A DNA stretch of 64,000 nucleotides, taken from the NCBI RefSeq assembly GCF_022878925.1, contig NZ_CP084631.1, positions 1-64,000 of the forward strand. The letters are read 5' to 3'. How positions within the stretch are numbered: the first letter of the stretch is position 1; each line of letters starts with the position of its first letter. This document shows positions 41,771 to 51,582 of this stretch, one piece after another. Below the pieces are notes generated by a model. It saw only the letters and a program-made list of their open reading frames with translations, was not told where the DNA came from and ran no database searches. The DNA comes from Caballeronia sp. TF1N1 (GTDB lineage Bacteria > Pseudomonadota > Gammaproteobacteria > Burkholderiales > Burkholderiaceae). The translations under genes and the position numbers were made by a program.

Positions 41771-42426
41771 GCTCTGCGTTCCTCGGCAAATCTCGACAGT
41801 AATCCGCTGCCGCCTTCGATCACGAGGCAGATCGCCCAATAGAGCACGACGGCCGTGATGAATGCGGCGAAGGGAATGAAGTAAGTGGCTTGAATGCCGT
41901 TCATCTGATGCGTGAGTTCGCCCACGGCAATCACGGTGAGAAACGCGCTGTCCTTGACGATCTGCACGAGCTGATTGCCGATCAGCGGTAAGGCGACGGT
42001 GAAGACTTGCGGCAGGATGATGCGTCGCACCAGGCTGAAGCCATGGAAGCCGTAAGCGCGCGCGGCTTCGATCACCGGCGTGGGCAGTCCGGCCCATGCG
42101 CCGCGCAACAGCTCGGCCATGTAGGCGGTGTTGTAGAGAATTAGCGCGATCGCGCCCGCCCACCAGTTCGACAAACGGATGCCTGCCGTAGGCAAGCCGA
42201 AGTAGATCAGATAGACGAACAGGAGAAACGGTGCGCAACGCATTGCATCGACATAGAGCATGGCGATACGCGCGATGGCCGGGCGCTTCGACATCAGCGC
42301 GGGCGTGAGCAGCACGCCCAATACGAGCGAGGCGACAGCCGCGACCGCGAGCAGGCCGAGTGTGTCGAGCAGACCCGACAACACGTCCGCGCGCTGTTGC
42401 CAGACGATCAGGAAATGGTCGATCAT
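41767..42426 (-). CDS. ABC transporter permease (HisM/GlnP type), second
   Basis: A 219-residue inner-membrane protein. It has several hydrophobic segments (LLDTLGLLAVAAVASLVLGV; GAIALILYNTAYMAELL) and the permease EAA loop EAARAYGFHGFSLVRRIILP. It overlaps the first permease and the ATPase by four bases each, so it is certainly co-translated with them. Confidence 0.9.
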   Translation of the reverse strand: MIDHFLIVWQQRADVLSGLLDTLGLLAVAAVASLVLGVLLTPALMSKRPAIARIAMLYVDAMRCAPFLLFVYLIYFGLPTAGIRLSNWWAGAIALILYNTAYMAELLRGAWAGLPTPVIEAARAYGFHGFSLVRRIILPQVFTVALPLIGNQLVQIVKDSAFLTVIAVGELTHQMNGIQATYFIPFAAFITAVVLYWAICLVIEGGSGLLSRFAEERRA

Positions 42427-43064
42427 GCGCGGGCCTCTATCGGCTGACGTTCGATGACGCGCTGTGCCTTGATCAGCACGAACACGATCAGCCCGTACAG
42501 CACGAGCGCGAAGATGAACGGCGGCAGTGGATCGTAAGTGCGCGCGCCGACACGCAACGCCGCGCGCGTGATCTCGACGATGCCGATCACCGCGACAGCC
42601 GGCGTCGACTTGATCTGCAAGGTCATCTCATTGACGAGACCGGGCAGGCTAGCGCGCCAGATCTGCGGCATCACGATGCGGCGAAAACGCAGCGTGCGCG
42701 GCATTGCATAGGCTAGTGCCGCGTCGTACTGATCGCGCGGGAAGTTCAACAGCGCCGCACGCCAGATTTCGCAGTTGAATGCGGCGGTGCTGATGGTGAG
42801 CGCGAGAATGGCCGCGGGCGTCGGGTCCAGCGACAGTCCGAACTGCGGCAGCGCGAAGAAGATCAGCAGCGTGAGCGTGACAGCCGGACACGAGCGTATC
42901 AGACTCACATATGCGATCACGAAGCGATTTAGAAAAGGCACGCGGGCCCAGCGGATCAGCGCGAGCGCCAGGCCCAGCGGCACGCCGAGCACAATGCTGG
43001 CGACCGACAGAACCACGGTCGCCAGCGCGCCCTGAGTGATGCTCCAGTAATCGAAGGCGTTCAT
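42423..43064 (-). CDS. ABC transporter permease (HisQ/GlnP type), first
   Basis: A 213-residue membrane protein with LATVVLSVASIVLGVPLGLA and FVIAYVSLIRSCPAVTLTL, the EAA-loop-like DAALAYAMPRTLRFRRIVMP, and a final helix FIFALVLYGLIVFVLI. It starts 21 bases after the binding-protein gene and overlaps the second permease by four bases. The two permeases form the heterodimeric channel of the importer. Confidence 0.9.
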   Translation of the reverse strand: MNAFDYWSITQGALATVVLSVASIVLGVPLGLALALIRWARVPFLNRFVIAYVSLIRSCPAVTLTLLIFFALPQFGLSLDPTPAAILALTISTAAFNCEIWRAALLNFPRDQYDAALAYAMPRTLRFRRIVMPQIWRASLPGLVNEMTLQIKSTPAVAVIGIVEITRAALRVGARTYDPLPPFIFALVLYGLIVFVLIKAQRVIERQPIEARA

Positions 43065-43085
43065 CGATGCGCGATCAAAGTGACA

Positions 43086-43967
43086 TCAATTGACGGACTG
43101 CGGCATGTCCTTGTAGGTCGCGCCGAGCCATTTCTGCTGAAGCTGATACATCTCGCCGCTCTTGCGCAGTTCGAGCAGGGCGGTATCGACCATCTTCAGT
43201 ACGTCGCCGTTGCCCTTCTTGACGGCCCACGCGATGTACGTCGGCTTGCCGATCGCCTGACCGACGCTAAAGGTGTCGGGGCGCGTCTTGATGAGCGAAT
43301 TGAGGCTGATTTGCGTATTGGCGACGGCATCGACACGGCCGAGTGCGAGATCCTGATATGCCTCCGGATAGGACTGGTATTCGACGATCTGCTTGATGCC
43401 GGCGCCGCCATGCTTCTTCTTCAGATCGGCGTCGAACAGCTTCAGGTCCGCAAGCATTGCGCTGCCGGTTTCCGCGCCGACGACCTTGCCGGCGAGATCG
43501 TCGGGGCTCTTGATCGGCGAGCCTTTCTTGGTGGCGTAGAATGTGACGGCTTCGCAGGTCGGCGACGCGAAATCGAAGCTCTTCTTGCGTTCGTCGGTGA
43601 CGAGCACGGCGGTCAGCGCCATGTCGTACTTGCCGGTGGTCACGCCCGGCAGAATGCCGGACCAGGGCATGACCTGCTGCTTGACGTCCACGCCGATCTT
43701 TTTCTTCACCAGCGCAAGCAGATCGTTGTCGTAGCCGGTGTTCTTGCCATCGGCGACGAATTCGAACGGGGTGTAATCGTCCTCGGTCGCAACGCTCAGA
43801 TAACCGCGCGACTTGATCTCATCCGCGCTCGCTGCATGGGCGGGATGGTTGATGCCGGCATGGACGCCGGCTGCGGCGATGAGCACGAACGCGCACGAGC
43901 GCAAAAGCGCAGCGACGCTGCGCTGTTTCGACCGGCAAAAATTGTTGCGCGTGAGACGCACTGACAT
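43086..43967 (-). CDS. periplasmic solute-binding protein (family 3)
   Basis: ATG 43967 is preceded by AGGGGG 6 bases upstream. The 293-residue protein has a signal sequence (basic start, then SCAFVLIAAAGVHA and a cleavage region near HPAHAASADE). The SBP_bac_3 pattern follows: GYLSVATEDDYTPFEFVADG, GYDNDLLALVKKKIGVDV, MPWSGILPGVTTGKYDM. It binds a small, probably nitrogen-containing substrate and delivers it to the ABC permeases. It is convergent with the catabolic operon, suggesting both serve the same compound. Confidence 0.9.
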   Translation of the reverse strand: MSVRLTRNNFCRSKQRSVAALLRSCAFVLIAAAGVHAGINHPAHAASADEIKSRGYLSVATEDDYTPFEFVADGKNTGYDNDLLALVKKKIGVDVKQQVMPWSGILPGVTTGKYDMALTAVLVTDERKKSFDFASPTCEAVTFYATKKGSPIKSPDDLAGKVVGAETGSAMLADLKLFDADLKKKHGGAGIKQIVEYQSYPEAYQDLALGRVDAVANTQISLNSLIKTRPDTFSVGQAIGKPTYIAWAVKKGNGDVLKMVDTALLELRKSGEMYQLQQKWLGATYKDMPQSVN

Positions 43968-44324
43968 GAAAATCCCCCTTGATGATGGTGACGTCCGCGC
44001 ACAGGATTGCAGTTGTGCGCGAGACGACGGATGGTGGTCGTCCAATCGACTCTTCGTTCGAATACGAAAATTCGTCATGAAACAATGCAAGGGGTATGCC
44101 AACGATCTCCCGGGTCCGTCACGTAAGAACTCGCGGGATATGGCGGATAGGTTCAAATTATGTGGTGCACCGCATATGTCTGTGAGGGCCTTTAATTTGT
44201 GCATCGACGCACCGACTTACGACACGAATCCTCAGGGTGCGTTCGCTATGCGGACGGAAAGGCTAGGACGAGTAAAGCCGCACCCCGGTGGTGCCTCCGG
44301 TTCATCGCGCTGGAAGGGGGTTTT
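43968..44324. promoter_or_regulatory. upstream region of the ABC-importer operon
   Basis: This 357-bp gap has no gene. TTCGTTCGAATACGAA (44053-44068) is a near-palindrome centred on TTCGAA. CAAATTATGTGGTGCACC (44154-44171) matches 15 of 18 bases of the motif at 31216-31233 near the MarR gene and could be a shared regulator site. No convincing -35/-10 pair was fixed. Confidence 0.4.
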
Positions 44325-44545
44325 AGTTCAATGTCGCGACGCGCTCGGGCCGGCCATTGCTCCGGATCGCTGCGCCGCCCGACGTGCCGATAATACGTCG
44401 ACGGCGGGACCGGCAGCAGGCGGCAGATCGGCTCGATACCGTAGACGTCGCGATGCTTGTTGATAAACGCAATGATGGCTTCGATCGTCGGCAGAGCTTC
44501 GCCTGACCGAAATATGCGGAAGCTTTACGCAGGCGCTGTCAGGTT
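44325..44545 (-). pseudogene. IS3-family remnant (end of OrfA, start of OrfB)
   Basis: On the minus strand [12 protein letters not shown] matches the end of an OrfA like that at 7352-7789. It is followed by an OrfB start in another frame: IAFINKHRDVYGIEPICRLL, then PVPPSTYYRHVGRRSDPEQW and ARARRD. The text loses similarity after about 44330. It is a scrap of an IS51/IS150-type element. Confidence 0.7.
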
Positions 44546-44736
44546 GCTGGAGATGCGGCATCGCTCTGCACCGCGTTTGACTGCTTTTTCAAGAGACTGT
44601 CCGTGCTCGCCCGCGACCGTGTCCAGCATGCCGTCATCGAGAGGCCGTGACCGACGCGATAGGAATTTGTGGCATCAACCCAGCGTTGAATGATCCATTT
44701 GTTTCGGATAACTACGAGGTGTTCCCGCTAAGTTCA
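44546..44736. other. unassigned debris between IS remnants
   Basis: No gene is supported here. The right end (about 44723-44736) carries ISNCY-terminus-like bases (GTTCCCGCTAAGTTC) adjoining the IS110-A end fragment, which suggests a former ISNCY end. Confidence 0.35.
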
Positions 44737-44884
44737 AATCTATGGCCAGCCCGAATTTTGCAACCTCTGGTTTTGACAGTGTGTGGCTTGCGCAAATCTA
44801 TCCGGAATCGTGCCGGACGCTCGTCCGTTGTTCCGAGATGAAAACCGCACCAGTCGAACCTCAAAATGTCGGTAGCTGCTAATG
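44737..44884 (-). mobile_element. right-end fragment of IS110-family element A
   Basis: These 148 bases are the inverted counterpart of about 58023-58175, with a few differences. They include the subterminal repeat ATGGCCAGCCCGAA at 44741-44754. The fragment is cut at 44885 by IS6 element D2. Together with the bases to its left it shows the same insertion junction as the copy at 58.2 kb. Confidence 0.82.
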
Positions 44885-45689
44885 GGTTTTGTCGCAATAA
44901 GGAGGTTGGGCCAAGCGGAGGTGATATCTTGAGTACTGCTTATGCCACCAATGTATAGAACTGCTCAGCTGCAGTCCGCGCAGTGCTGTCGCGACACATC
45001 ATCTGCCCTTTTTTAATCATGTGCATGACTTCGATGCCGCTCAACAGGATGCGGGCGCAACGAAAATTCTTGAATCCCAGCATTGGACGAATGCGCCGCT
45101 TGATAGCTCGATGGTCCTGCTCGACGATGTTGTTCAGATACTTGGCCTGACGAATCTTAATTGACGTTTCGCGTTCGGCGTTAATCGCATGTAGCCCCGC
45201 GAGATTGGCGCCGCTCTTGTCGATCGTCACCGTCTCCGGAACACCGTTTTCATCAATGGCTTTCTCGAAGTAACGCCGCGCGGCAACCTTGTCGCGCCTG
45301 GCTCGCAACAGAAAGTCAACTGTATCGCCCGCTTTATCAACGGCACGATACAAGTACTTCCACTCCCCGTTGACCTTCACGTAGGTTTCGTCCATTCGCC
45401 AGCTTCTACCGACTCCGCGTTTGTGACGTTGAAACGCCTTTTCCAGCGCCGGGAGGAGTTTGATGGCCCAGCGATGCACGGTCGAATGATCGACCGATAC
45501 GCCTCGTTCGGCCATCATCTCTTCCAGATGACGCAGGCTCAGCGGATAGGCCACGTACCAGCGCACACAAGTCAGCATCACATCCAGCGGATAGTGCAAC
45601 CGTTTGAACACCTTGTCCGTTGTCATCGTCGATCAAGTCTTTCATTTTCCGGGCGCTACGATAGCAGATCGTCTTAATGCGACAGAGCC
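44885..45689 (-). mobile_element. IS6-family element D2, intact (805 bp)
   Basis: The termini are GGTTTTGTCGCA at the left and TGCGACAGAGCC at the right, inverted with two mismatches. It is the complete version of the truncated D1 copy at 13387-14090. Flanking octamers (tgctaatg, cggcaacg) differ. Confidence 0.87.
44940..45626 (-). CDS. IS6-family DDE transposase (element D2)
   Basis: A 228-residue IS26/IS6100-like enzyme: YPLDVMLTCVRWYVAYPLSL, then SVDHSTVHRWAIKLLPALE. The triad is at SWRMDETYVKVNGEWKYLYR, VTIDKSGANLAG and NNIVEQDHRAIKRRIRPMLG. The frame is intact here, unlike copy D1. This lineage is distinct from the A, B and C elements. Confidence 0.93.
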   Translation of the reverse strand: MTTDKVFKRLHYPLDVMLTCVRWYVAYPLSLRHLEEMMAERGVSVDHSTVHRWAIKLLPALEKAFQRHKRGVGRSWRMDETYVKVNGEWKYLYRAVDKAGDTVDFLLRARRDKVAARRYFEKAIDENGVPETVTIDKSGANLAGLHAINAERETSIKIRQAKYLNNIVEQDHRAIKRRIRPMLGFKNFRCARILLSGIEVMHMIKKGQMMCRDSTARTAAEQFYTLVA

Positions 45690-45757
45690 CGGCAACGCTT
45701 GGTCGCGCCGTTCCGCCGACATAGAATTTATCGATCGATAAATGATCGATCGATAAA

Positions 45758-46408
45758 TTATCGCGGATGCGAAACGGTGTGCGGCTCCGCGAAATCTTGC
45801 TGCGCGCGCGACAGGATCCACTCGCGGAACGCGACGCTCTGCGGCAGGGGCTGATCGCCGGCGGGAAGGAAGAGGTAGTAGCTCAGGCCCGTGCGCAACG
45901 GCCGATCGATCGCGAGCATCACCGCGCCGGACGCCAACTCGTCCTGAACCAAAAAACTTGGCACGAGCCCGATCCCGATGCCGGAGGACACCGCTTCGAT
46001 CAAGTGCGACGTCAACTCGAACTGAGGGCCGACGTTGATCGAGCGCTCGTCGATCTGCTGATCCTCGAACCAGCGGATCCAGGAATCGGACCGTGCCGCC
46101 ACGCGCAACAGCAAATGGCGCGTCAGATCCCGCGGGGCGCGGATGGGGTGCGTCTGCGCGATCGAAGGGCTGATGATCGGCAGCAGGGTTTCGTCGCAGA
46201 GCTTATACGACACGAGCCCCGGCCACGCGCCGTCACCGACGCCGATCGCCGCGTCGATGCCGTTGTGTTCGAAGTCGAACTGGCCAATGCGCGAATGCAG
46301 ATTGATCAGCACGCCTGGATGCCGCTTGTAGAAGTCGGATAGCCGAGGCATTAGCCACTTGCTTGCGAAAGTTGGCAGTGCGGCGAGATCGAGGCTGCCG
46401 CGTCCAGT
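45758..46408 (-). pseudogene. LysR-family regulator, effector-domain fragment
   Basis: Only the C-terminal substrate-binding domain remains. It runs from GRGSLDLAALPTFASKWLM and RLSDFYKRHPGVLINLHS through IDAAIGVGDGAWPGLV and LIEAVSSGIGIGLVPSFLV to HTVSHPR at 45758. This is GcvA-like text. The HTH half is absent: upstream of about 46406 the sequence is unrelated. An internal ATG at 46351 exists, but without DNA binding the product cannot regulate in the usual way. Confidence 0.8.
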
Positions 46409-46669
46409 TTGCGAACAATCCGACTTTCAGGCGAGTTTTTCAACGAAATAGGCCACTTGCAGTCGTTCGTTGAGCGAATAAGGAGGCCACTCAGACGGCA
46501 GCTTCAAGTAAAGTCCAGCCGTTAAGCGGAGCGACGTCACCGGACAGATGGAGGTGATGGAGCCATCGTAGTGTAAGGTCTTCAGTCTCGGACAGACTCG
46601 AGGCGCTTCATCAAAGATGTACGTGCTTCGTAACTGGAAATCCGACGCGCTGGCAACGCGAAGCCATCG
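46409..46669. other. unassigned 261-bp gap
   Basis: No gene, repeat or promoter was recognised between the LysR fragment and the 3' end of the hybrid kinase. The LysR border is abrupt, so an unrecognised mobile-element end may lie here. Confidence 0.3.
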
Positions 46670-48316
46670 TCAGGTACCGCATCCTTTCTGTTGAAACTGA
46701 TGGACGAGGTCGGCCAAAACTTCAAGGTTAAACGGCTTTGACAGGCACGCATCGCATCCAGCAGCTCGCGCCCGCGTTTGCTCCTGCGCGACGGGTCGCC
46801 CGGTGAGGGCGACGATCAGCGCGGTTTTGAAGTCTGGCAGCTGACGGATGCGCTTGACAAGCTCATAACCTTCCATGTCAGGGAGATTGACGTCCGTCAC
46901 GACAAGATCGAACGGCCGATGTGCGGCATGACGTAGTGCGTCGAGCGCGTTGGTCGATGTCGATACTTTTGCGTCGTAGAGCGACAACAAATCCTCCATG
47001 GCTTGCAGCGAGTCCTCGGAATCCTCGACCAGCAAAATGTCTACTCCGCTGAACACAGACACATCGGCCGGCAGATTTCCCGTTTGCCGTTGTGAAGAGG
47101 ATGCCTCCGCAGGCAAGCGGACAATGAAACATGCGCCGCGACCTTCGCCTTCGGAGCACGCTTCGGCCGTCCCGCCGTGCAATTGTGCCAATTGGCGGAC
47201 CAAAGACAGGCCGATGCCAAGTCCCGCGCTTTTGGCGCGAAACGGGGTGTTCGGAGCTTGCTGAAACATCTCAAAAACCGTGCTCAACGCGTCTGGCGCA
47301 ATACCGCAACCCGTGTCGGTGACTTCAAGTTGCACATGCTCCCGTTCTGGGCGCAGCTGTATAAGCACGTGCCCGCCCCGGGGGGTGAATTTTAAGGCGT
47401 TGCTTAACAGATTCCAAATGATCTGTTCGACCCGCACGGCATCACCTCGAATGATCAATGGCTCATCAGGCACATCGGTTCGCAGATCGACGCCACCATC
47501 TTCGAAATCTTTTTGCATCGCGCTCGAAATGTTGCGCGCAATGCTTGCGATATCCGTGGGCGCAAAGCGCAGCGTAAGCTTACCCGTTTGAATGCGAGAG
47601 AAATCAAGCAGGTCGTCGATGATCTGCGCCTGTGTCTGAACCGATTTTTGGATGGCGTCGGACACTTCCTGAATGCGAGCAACATTGCGCGTTTCCGGAA
47701 GACGTGTGAGGATCTCGGCTTTCATGTGGATAAGATTGAGCGGGTTCTTCAATTCATGCGACAGCACCGCGATGAACTCATCCTTCAGCTGACTGAGCTT
47801 TCGGACCTCGTTGCTTTGTGCTCGCTCGCGCTCAAGGCCTCGTTCTTTTCTGCCCTCGGCCAGCTTCCGGCTGGTCGCATCGTGAACGATTTTGGCGTAG
47901 CCCGAAAATCCGGGGGATTGAATCCGGCTTAGAAGGCCGCTGCAGAAGACTCGCTTCCCGCTTTTGGTCAGGTGCCAGCGGTCATCCTCCGCACGACCGC
48001 GTGTGCTTGCATTGTACTGCTCGCGCCGCAGGACCCCGTCCGAGATATCTTCGGGGGTAAAGATCATGTCAAGCGAACGGCCCATTGCTTCGTCCGCGCC
48101 GAATTCGAACATTCGAGTGGCGCCCACGTTCCAGCTCACGATCTTTCCCTGTTCATCCAGCACGATGATGGCAAAGTCGTGTGTCTCGCGCGCCGCGAGT
48201 TTGAGCTTCTCCTCACTTGCGCGGGCGTGATCCTGCGCGGCGCGTTGCTCCGTGATATCAATGAGCGCCAATACTGCGCCGTCGATGCGGTCATCATCCG
48301 TGCGATAAGGCAACAC
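46670..48316 (-). pseudogene. hybrid sensor kinase, C-terminal part (PAS-HisKA-HATPase-REC)
   Basis: From about 48316 downward this frame encodes the end of a PAS domain (YRTDDDRIDGAVLALIDITEQ) and a second PAS (FAIIVLDEQGKIVSWNVGA). The HisKA box is EFIAVLSHELKNPLNLIHMK. The ATPase boxes are IWNLLSNALKFTPRGG, LEVTDTGCGIAPDALS and GLGIGLSLVRQLAQLHGG. A receiver follows, with aspartate DLVVTDVNLPDMEG and lysine ACLSKPFNLEVL. It is the continuation of the CheB-CheR gene upstream, separated by a frameshift, so it lacks a natural start unless re-initiated. Confidence 0.85.
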
Positions 48317-50976
48317 GCGCGCGAAAAGGTTCGTCCGTCGTTGCTACGTATGTCTCGTTCTGCCGACTTGAGCGACCCAAATGCCGTGCGCAAGTCGTTA
48401 ATCATCTCCGGGTAGATAAGCTGATGTGTCAGGTGCTCCAGGGGCCGGCCGATGTCCACGGGTCGAACGTTAAATAGGGTCTCGGCGGGCGACGTGTACC
48501 GTTTAATGTTTAGGGAGCGATCGACGAAAACCGTAGCGACGCCCACCAGCGAGATGAGGTTTTGCAGATCGTCGCTCACGCGGGCGGATTCCTGCACCTT
48601 GACAAGTAACTCGGAATTGACGGTCACCAACTCTTCGTTGAGTGATTGCAGCTCTTCGCGACTTGCTTCCAGTTCCTCGGTCGCCGAGCGCAATTCCTCA
48701 TTCGTGGCCTGTAACTCTTCGTTGGACGCCCTGAGCGCTTCGCTGGACGTCGCATCATGCTCCATCGAGCTTGATAGGCGTTCTTCGCTACCGGCCAACG
48801 CCTCTCTAAGCGTATCAATCGTCTCTTCATCGGGCAAAAGCGGAGTCGGCGGAGCTGCACCAAGTAGGGGCGTCAGCAGGTCACATGTCACCGAGACCAG
48901 AAATTCGTCTTGCGCGAGATCGTGATAAGGACGAAATGACAAGTCGACCAGGATCTCGCCAATAGCGGTAACGAAGGGGACCGCGAGTGCCTCGCCGCGA
49001 CGGTCATCGCTCAGACAACGCTGTACCGCATGACGAACCCCGTCTTGAGCATCATTACGCAAAATGTCAAAGAGGTTGACGACGCGGGCGTGCCGCACAT
49101 CTTCGGTGATTCGATTTGCGTTGGATGATCGATGCATGATCGTGCCATCTGCACGCATGATGAGAGTCGGCGGCCCGAATAGATCGAGCCCTCGTGCCTG
49201 GCCCGGCAACGCCGCATTGTGTGTCGCACGATTGGGCGGTGCTGAAAAGAATGTGTGGCCCGCTCCGGCGGACATTTGCATGTCGCCGAGCGCAAGCAGG
49301 CTGTTGCCCGCCACGTGTGGGAGGGCACGATAGAGTTTTTGCTGCTTTCCAAGAGGCGCAAAAAGGTGGCTCGAAAAGTCGGCCGATTCGGCTGTTCCGA
49401 GAAAAAGAAAGCCTTCATGCGGGCGCAGCGCAAAGTGCAGACTCTCTAGCACGCGGGTTTGCGCCCGGCGATCAAGATAGATGAGGAAATTGCGGCATGA
49501 GACAAGGTCGATGCGCGAGAAGGGTGGATCACGCAGCAAGTTGTGCGCCGCAAAGACGACCGTGTCGCGTAGCGATTTGACCAGCCGATAACGATCGCCG
49601 TCCTTGACGAAATATTGATTGAGTCGGCCCGACGAGATATCGGTCGCGATGGCGGCGGGATAGTTGGCCGCGCGCGCGAGCGTGATCGCTCGCTCGTCAA
49701 TGTCGCTGGCGTACACGGTTACGCGCGGGCGATTGGGTAAGCGCCGTGCGACTTCATCGAGGAGGATCGCGATTGAAAAAGCTTCTTCGCCAGTCGCGCA
49801 CGCAGGCACCCAGGCACGCACTTCGTCACGCCCTTGCAGCGTTTTCGGAAGAATCGGCACGACCGCACGTTCGAGTGCGGCGAACGCCGTGGGGTCGCGA
49901 AAGAAATTGGTCACACCAATGAGCATGTCGGCAAGCAACTTGGGCGTCTCATCGGCGTGCTCAATCAGATAGTCGCGATAGGCGGCCGCCGTTGATACGC
50001 CTGTGACCTGCATGCGGCGCTCGATGCGGCGCATGACTGTGCCGCGCTTGTAACTCAAAAAATCATGGCGAGTGCGGCTGCGCAGCGTGGCGAGCACTTC
50101 ATCGATGGCGTTCGCATCAGGAATCAACGCGTCAGTCCCGCTTGGTGCCTCAGCATCGGACGGTGAGGGCAGTTCAATCTTCGCCGCATTGCGCGCAAGC
50201 TCGACGAGTCGGGGGACGATCTCAAAGGCGCTCAGCACAAGATCGACGTCGCCGGTCGCAATCGCGTTGCGCGGCATGTCGCCGTACTGTGCTTCTTCCG
50301 GGCGTTGGGCAATGGTGATCCCTCCGCGTTCGCGCACGCGCGCGATTCCGATAGAGCCATCAGCGCCTGAACCCGAGAGAATGACGGCGATGGAGCGCGA
50401 TCCATGCGCATCGGCCAGACTACGAAAGAAGATGTCGATCGACGTGGGAGGTGAACGAGGGAGTTCGGGGTCACTTAAGCGCAGGTACCCATCGACCATC
50501 GAGAGGGTTTTGCCTGGAGGGATGACGTAGATTGCATTCTTTTCAAGGACGGTCGGCCCCATCACTTGCTTCACGGGCAAACGGGTGACGGTTTGAAGCA
50601 CCGCATCAGCATGGCTTTCGTGCGTTGGTGATAGGTGTAGGACCACCACGAAAGCGACATCCGGCGCGGGCGGCGTCGCCTCGAAAAGACGCAAAAGCGC
50701 CTGAACGCCGCCGGCCGATGCGCCAATGCCCACTACCGCGAAGTTGGGGCCGCTCGTGTTGCTCAGTTGATGCGCGTTTTTGACCACAACGGCTCCGTTT
50801 CGAACTTTCCGCTGAGTCTTCTTCAGATTAAGTTCTGAGAAGGTGATAAGCCTGTAAGGCGGCTCAAGGAATTCGATCGCTATCGAGCCATTCGATTGAG
50901 CAAACGCAACAGCGCGGCTGCCCTCTCTTACTTTTGCAGTATGCATCGAAGCCGGCCTGGACGCCGGGCGTGCCAA
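48136..50976 (-). pseudogene. CheB-CheR-PAS N-terminal part of the hybrid protein, frameshifted
   Basis: CheB methylesterase residues are visible in VVGIGASAGGVQALLRLF (Ser), VVLHLSPTHESHAD (His) and AVILSGSGADGSIG (Asp). CheR follows: GTVMRRIERRMQVTGV, VRAWVPACATGEEAFSIAI, VYASDIDERAI and LVSCRNFLIYLDRRAQ. After it come a long coiled coil of EELQ repeats (EALRASNEELQATNEELRSA) and a PAS segment. The frame leaves the family after NDGRTFSR at a CGCGCGCG run near 48315-48325 and ends at 48136. The restored protein would be about 1,430 residues. The true start is uncertain (TTG 50976, ATG 50946 or later). Confidence 0.85.
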
Positions 50977-50983
50977 GTTCGTC

Positions 50984-51295
50984 CTAGGGAGGTGAATGCA
51001 ACGAGCGTGACGTTTTGCACCGAATCCGCGACCCGCATTCTTTCCACGACTTCGACTCTGTCCATCTCCGGCATGTTAATGTCAAGCAACGCAACATGAG
51101 GAACTCAGTCAGCGATTGAACTGAGCGCTGCCTCGCCGTTGACACCCAGCGAACATCATAACCTTCGGCCAAGAGTGTGGCAGTGATCGCTTCAGCACCG
51201 AGGCGGTAGTCGTCGACGACCAATAAACGCACGTGGGGTGGATTCTTCGAAGCCGACGGTCCGATGAGTCCAACGGTTAGCGATTCGAGGTCCAT
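50984..51295 (-). pseudogene. degenerate response-regulator receiver gene
   Basis: ATG 51295 begins a receiver domain (VRLLVVDDYRLGAEAITATL, then LAEGYDVRWVS). The rest, NGEAALSSIAD, stop, VPHVALLDINMPEMDRVEVV and MRVADSVQNVTLVAFTSLG, lies in another frame with an internal TGA. At least one indel and one nonsense change have occurred. It stood directly upstream of the CheB-CheR hybrid gene and was probably its partner receiver. Confidence 0.75.
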
Positions 51296-51419
51296 TGAGC
51301 CAATTCCAAGTCGGTCTGCCCTAGTAGCATAAGATTGCCCCGCTCCGACGGACAGATTTGCATTTAAAGATTTGTCGTGGTCCGGCCTCCGTTAAGTGTG
51401 GAGTCGCGGGTTGTTCACG

Positions 51420-51462
51420 GACGGGCAGCGAGTCGCTTCTCACGACCGCGATGCTGCCCGTC
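51420..51462. other. perfect 10-bp inverted repeat
   Basis: GACGGGCAGC (51420-51429) and GCTGCCCGTC (51453-51462) are exact inverted copies 23 bases apart in the gap between the receiver pseudogene and IS66. It may be a hairpin terminator without a T-tract or a protein-binding site. Function is unknown. Confidence 0.4.
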
Positions 51463-51582
51463 GGTGGGCAACTCGCAAGGCGATTAGGTTTTTGTCTTCG
51501 CGCTCAGGTTTTCGGATTTGAGCGGCGAACAACGTAAGCGCGCATTAGACGGCGTCCCTTGCGCATTGCCATGCGACATACG

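Noticed and set aside
44712..44897. Small minus-strand protein gene (61 codons), with a similar plus-strand frame at 58048-58233
   Set aside because: Both are the same non-coding end of IS110 element A in two orientations. Conservation comes from the IS, not from a protein.
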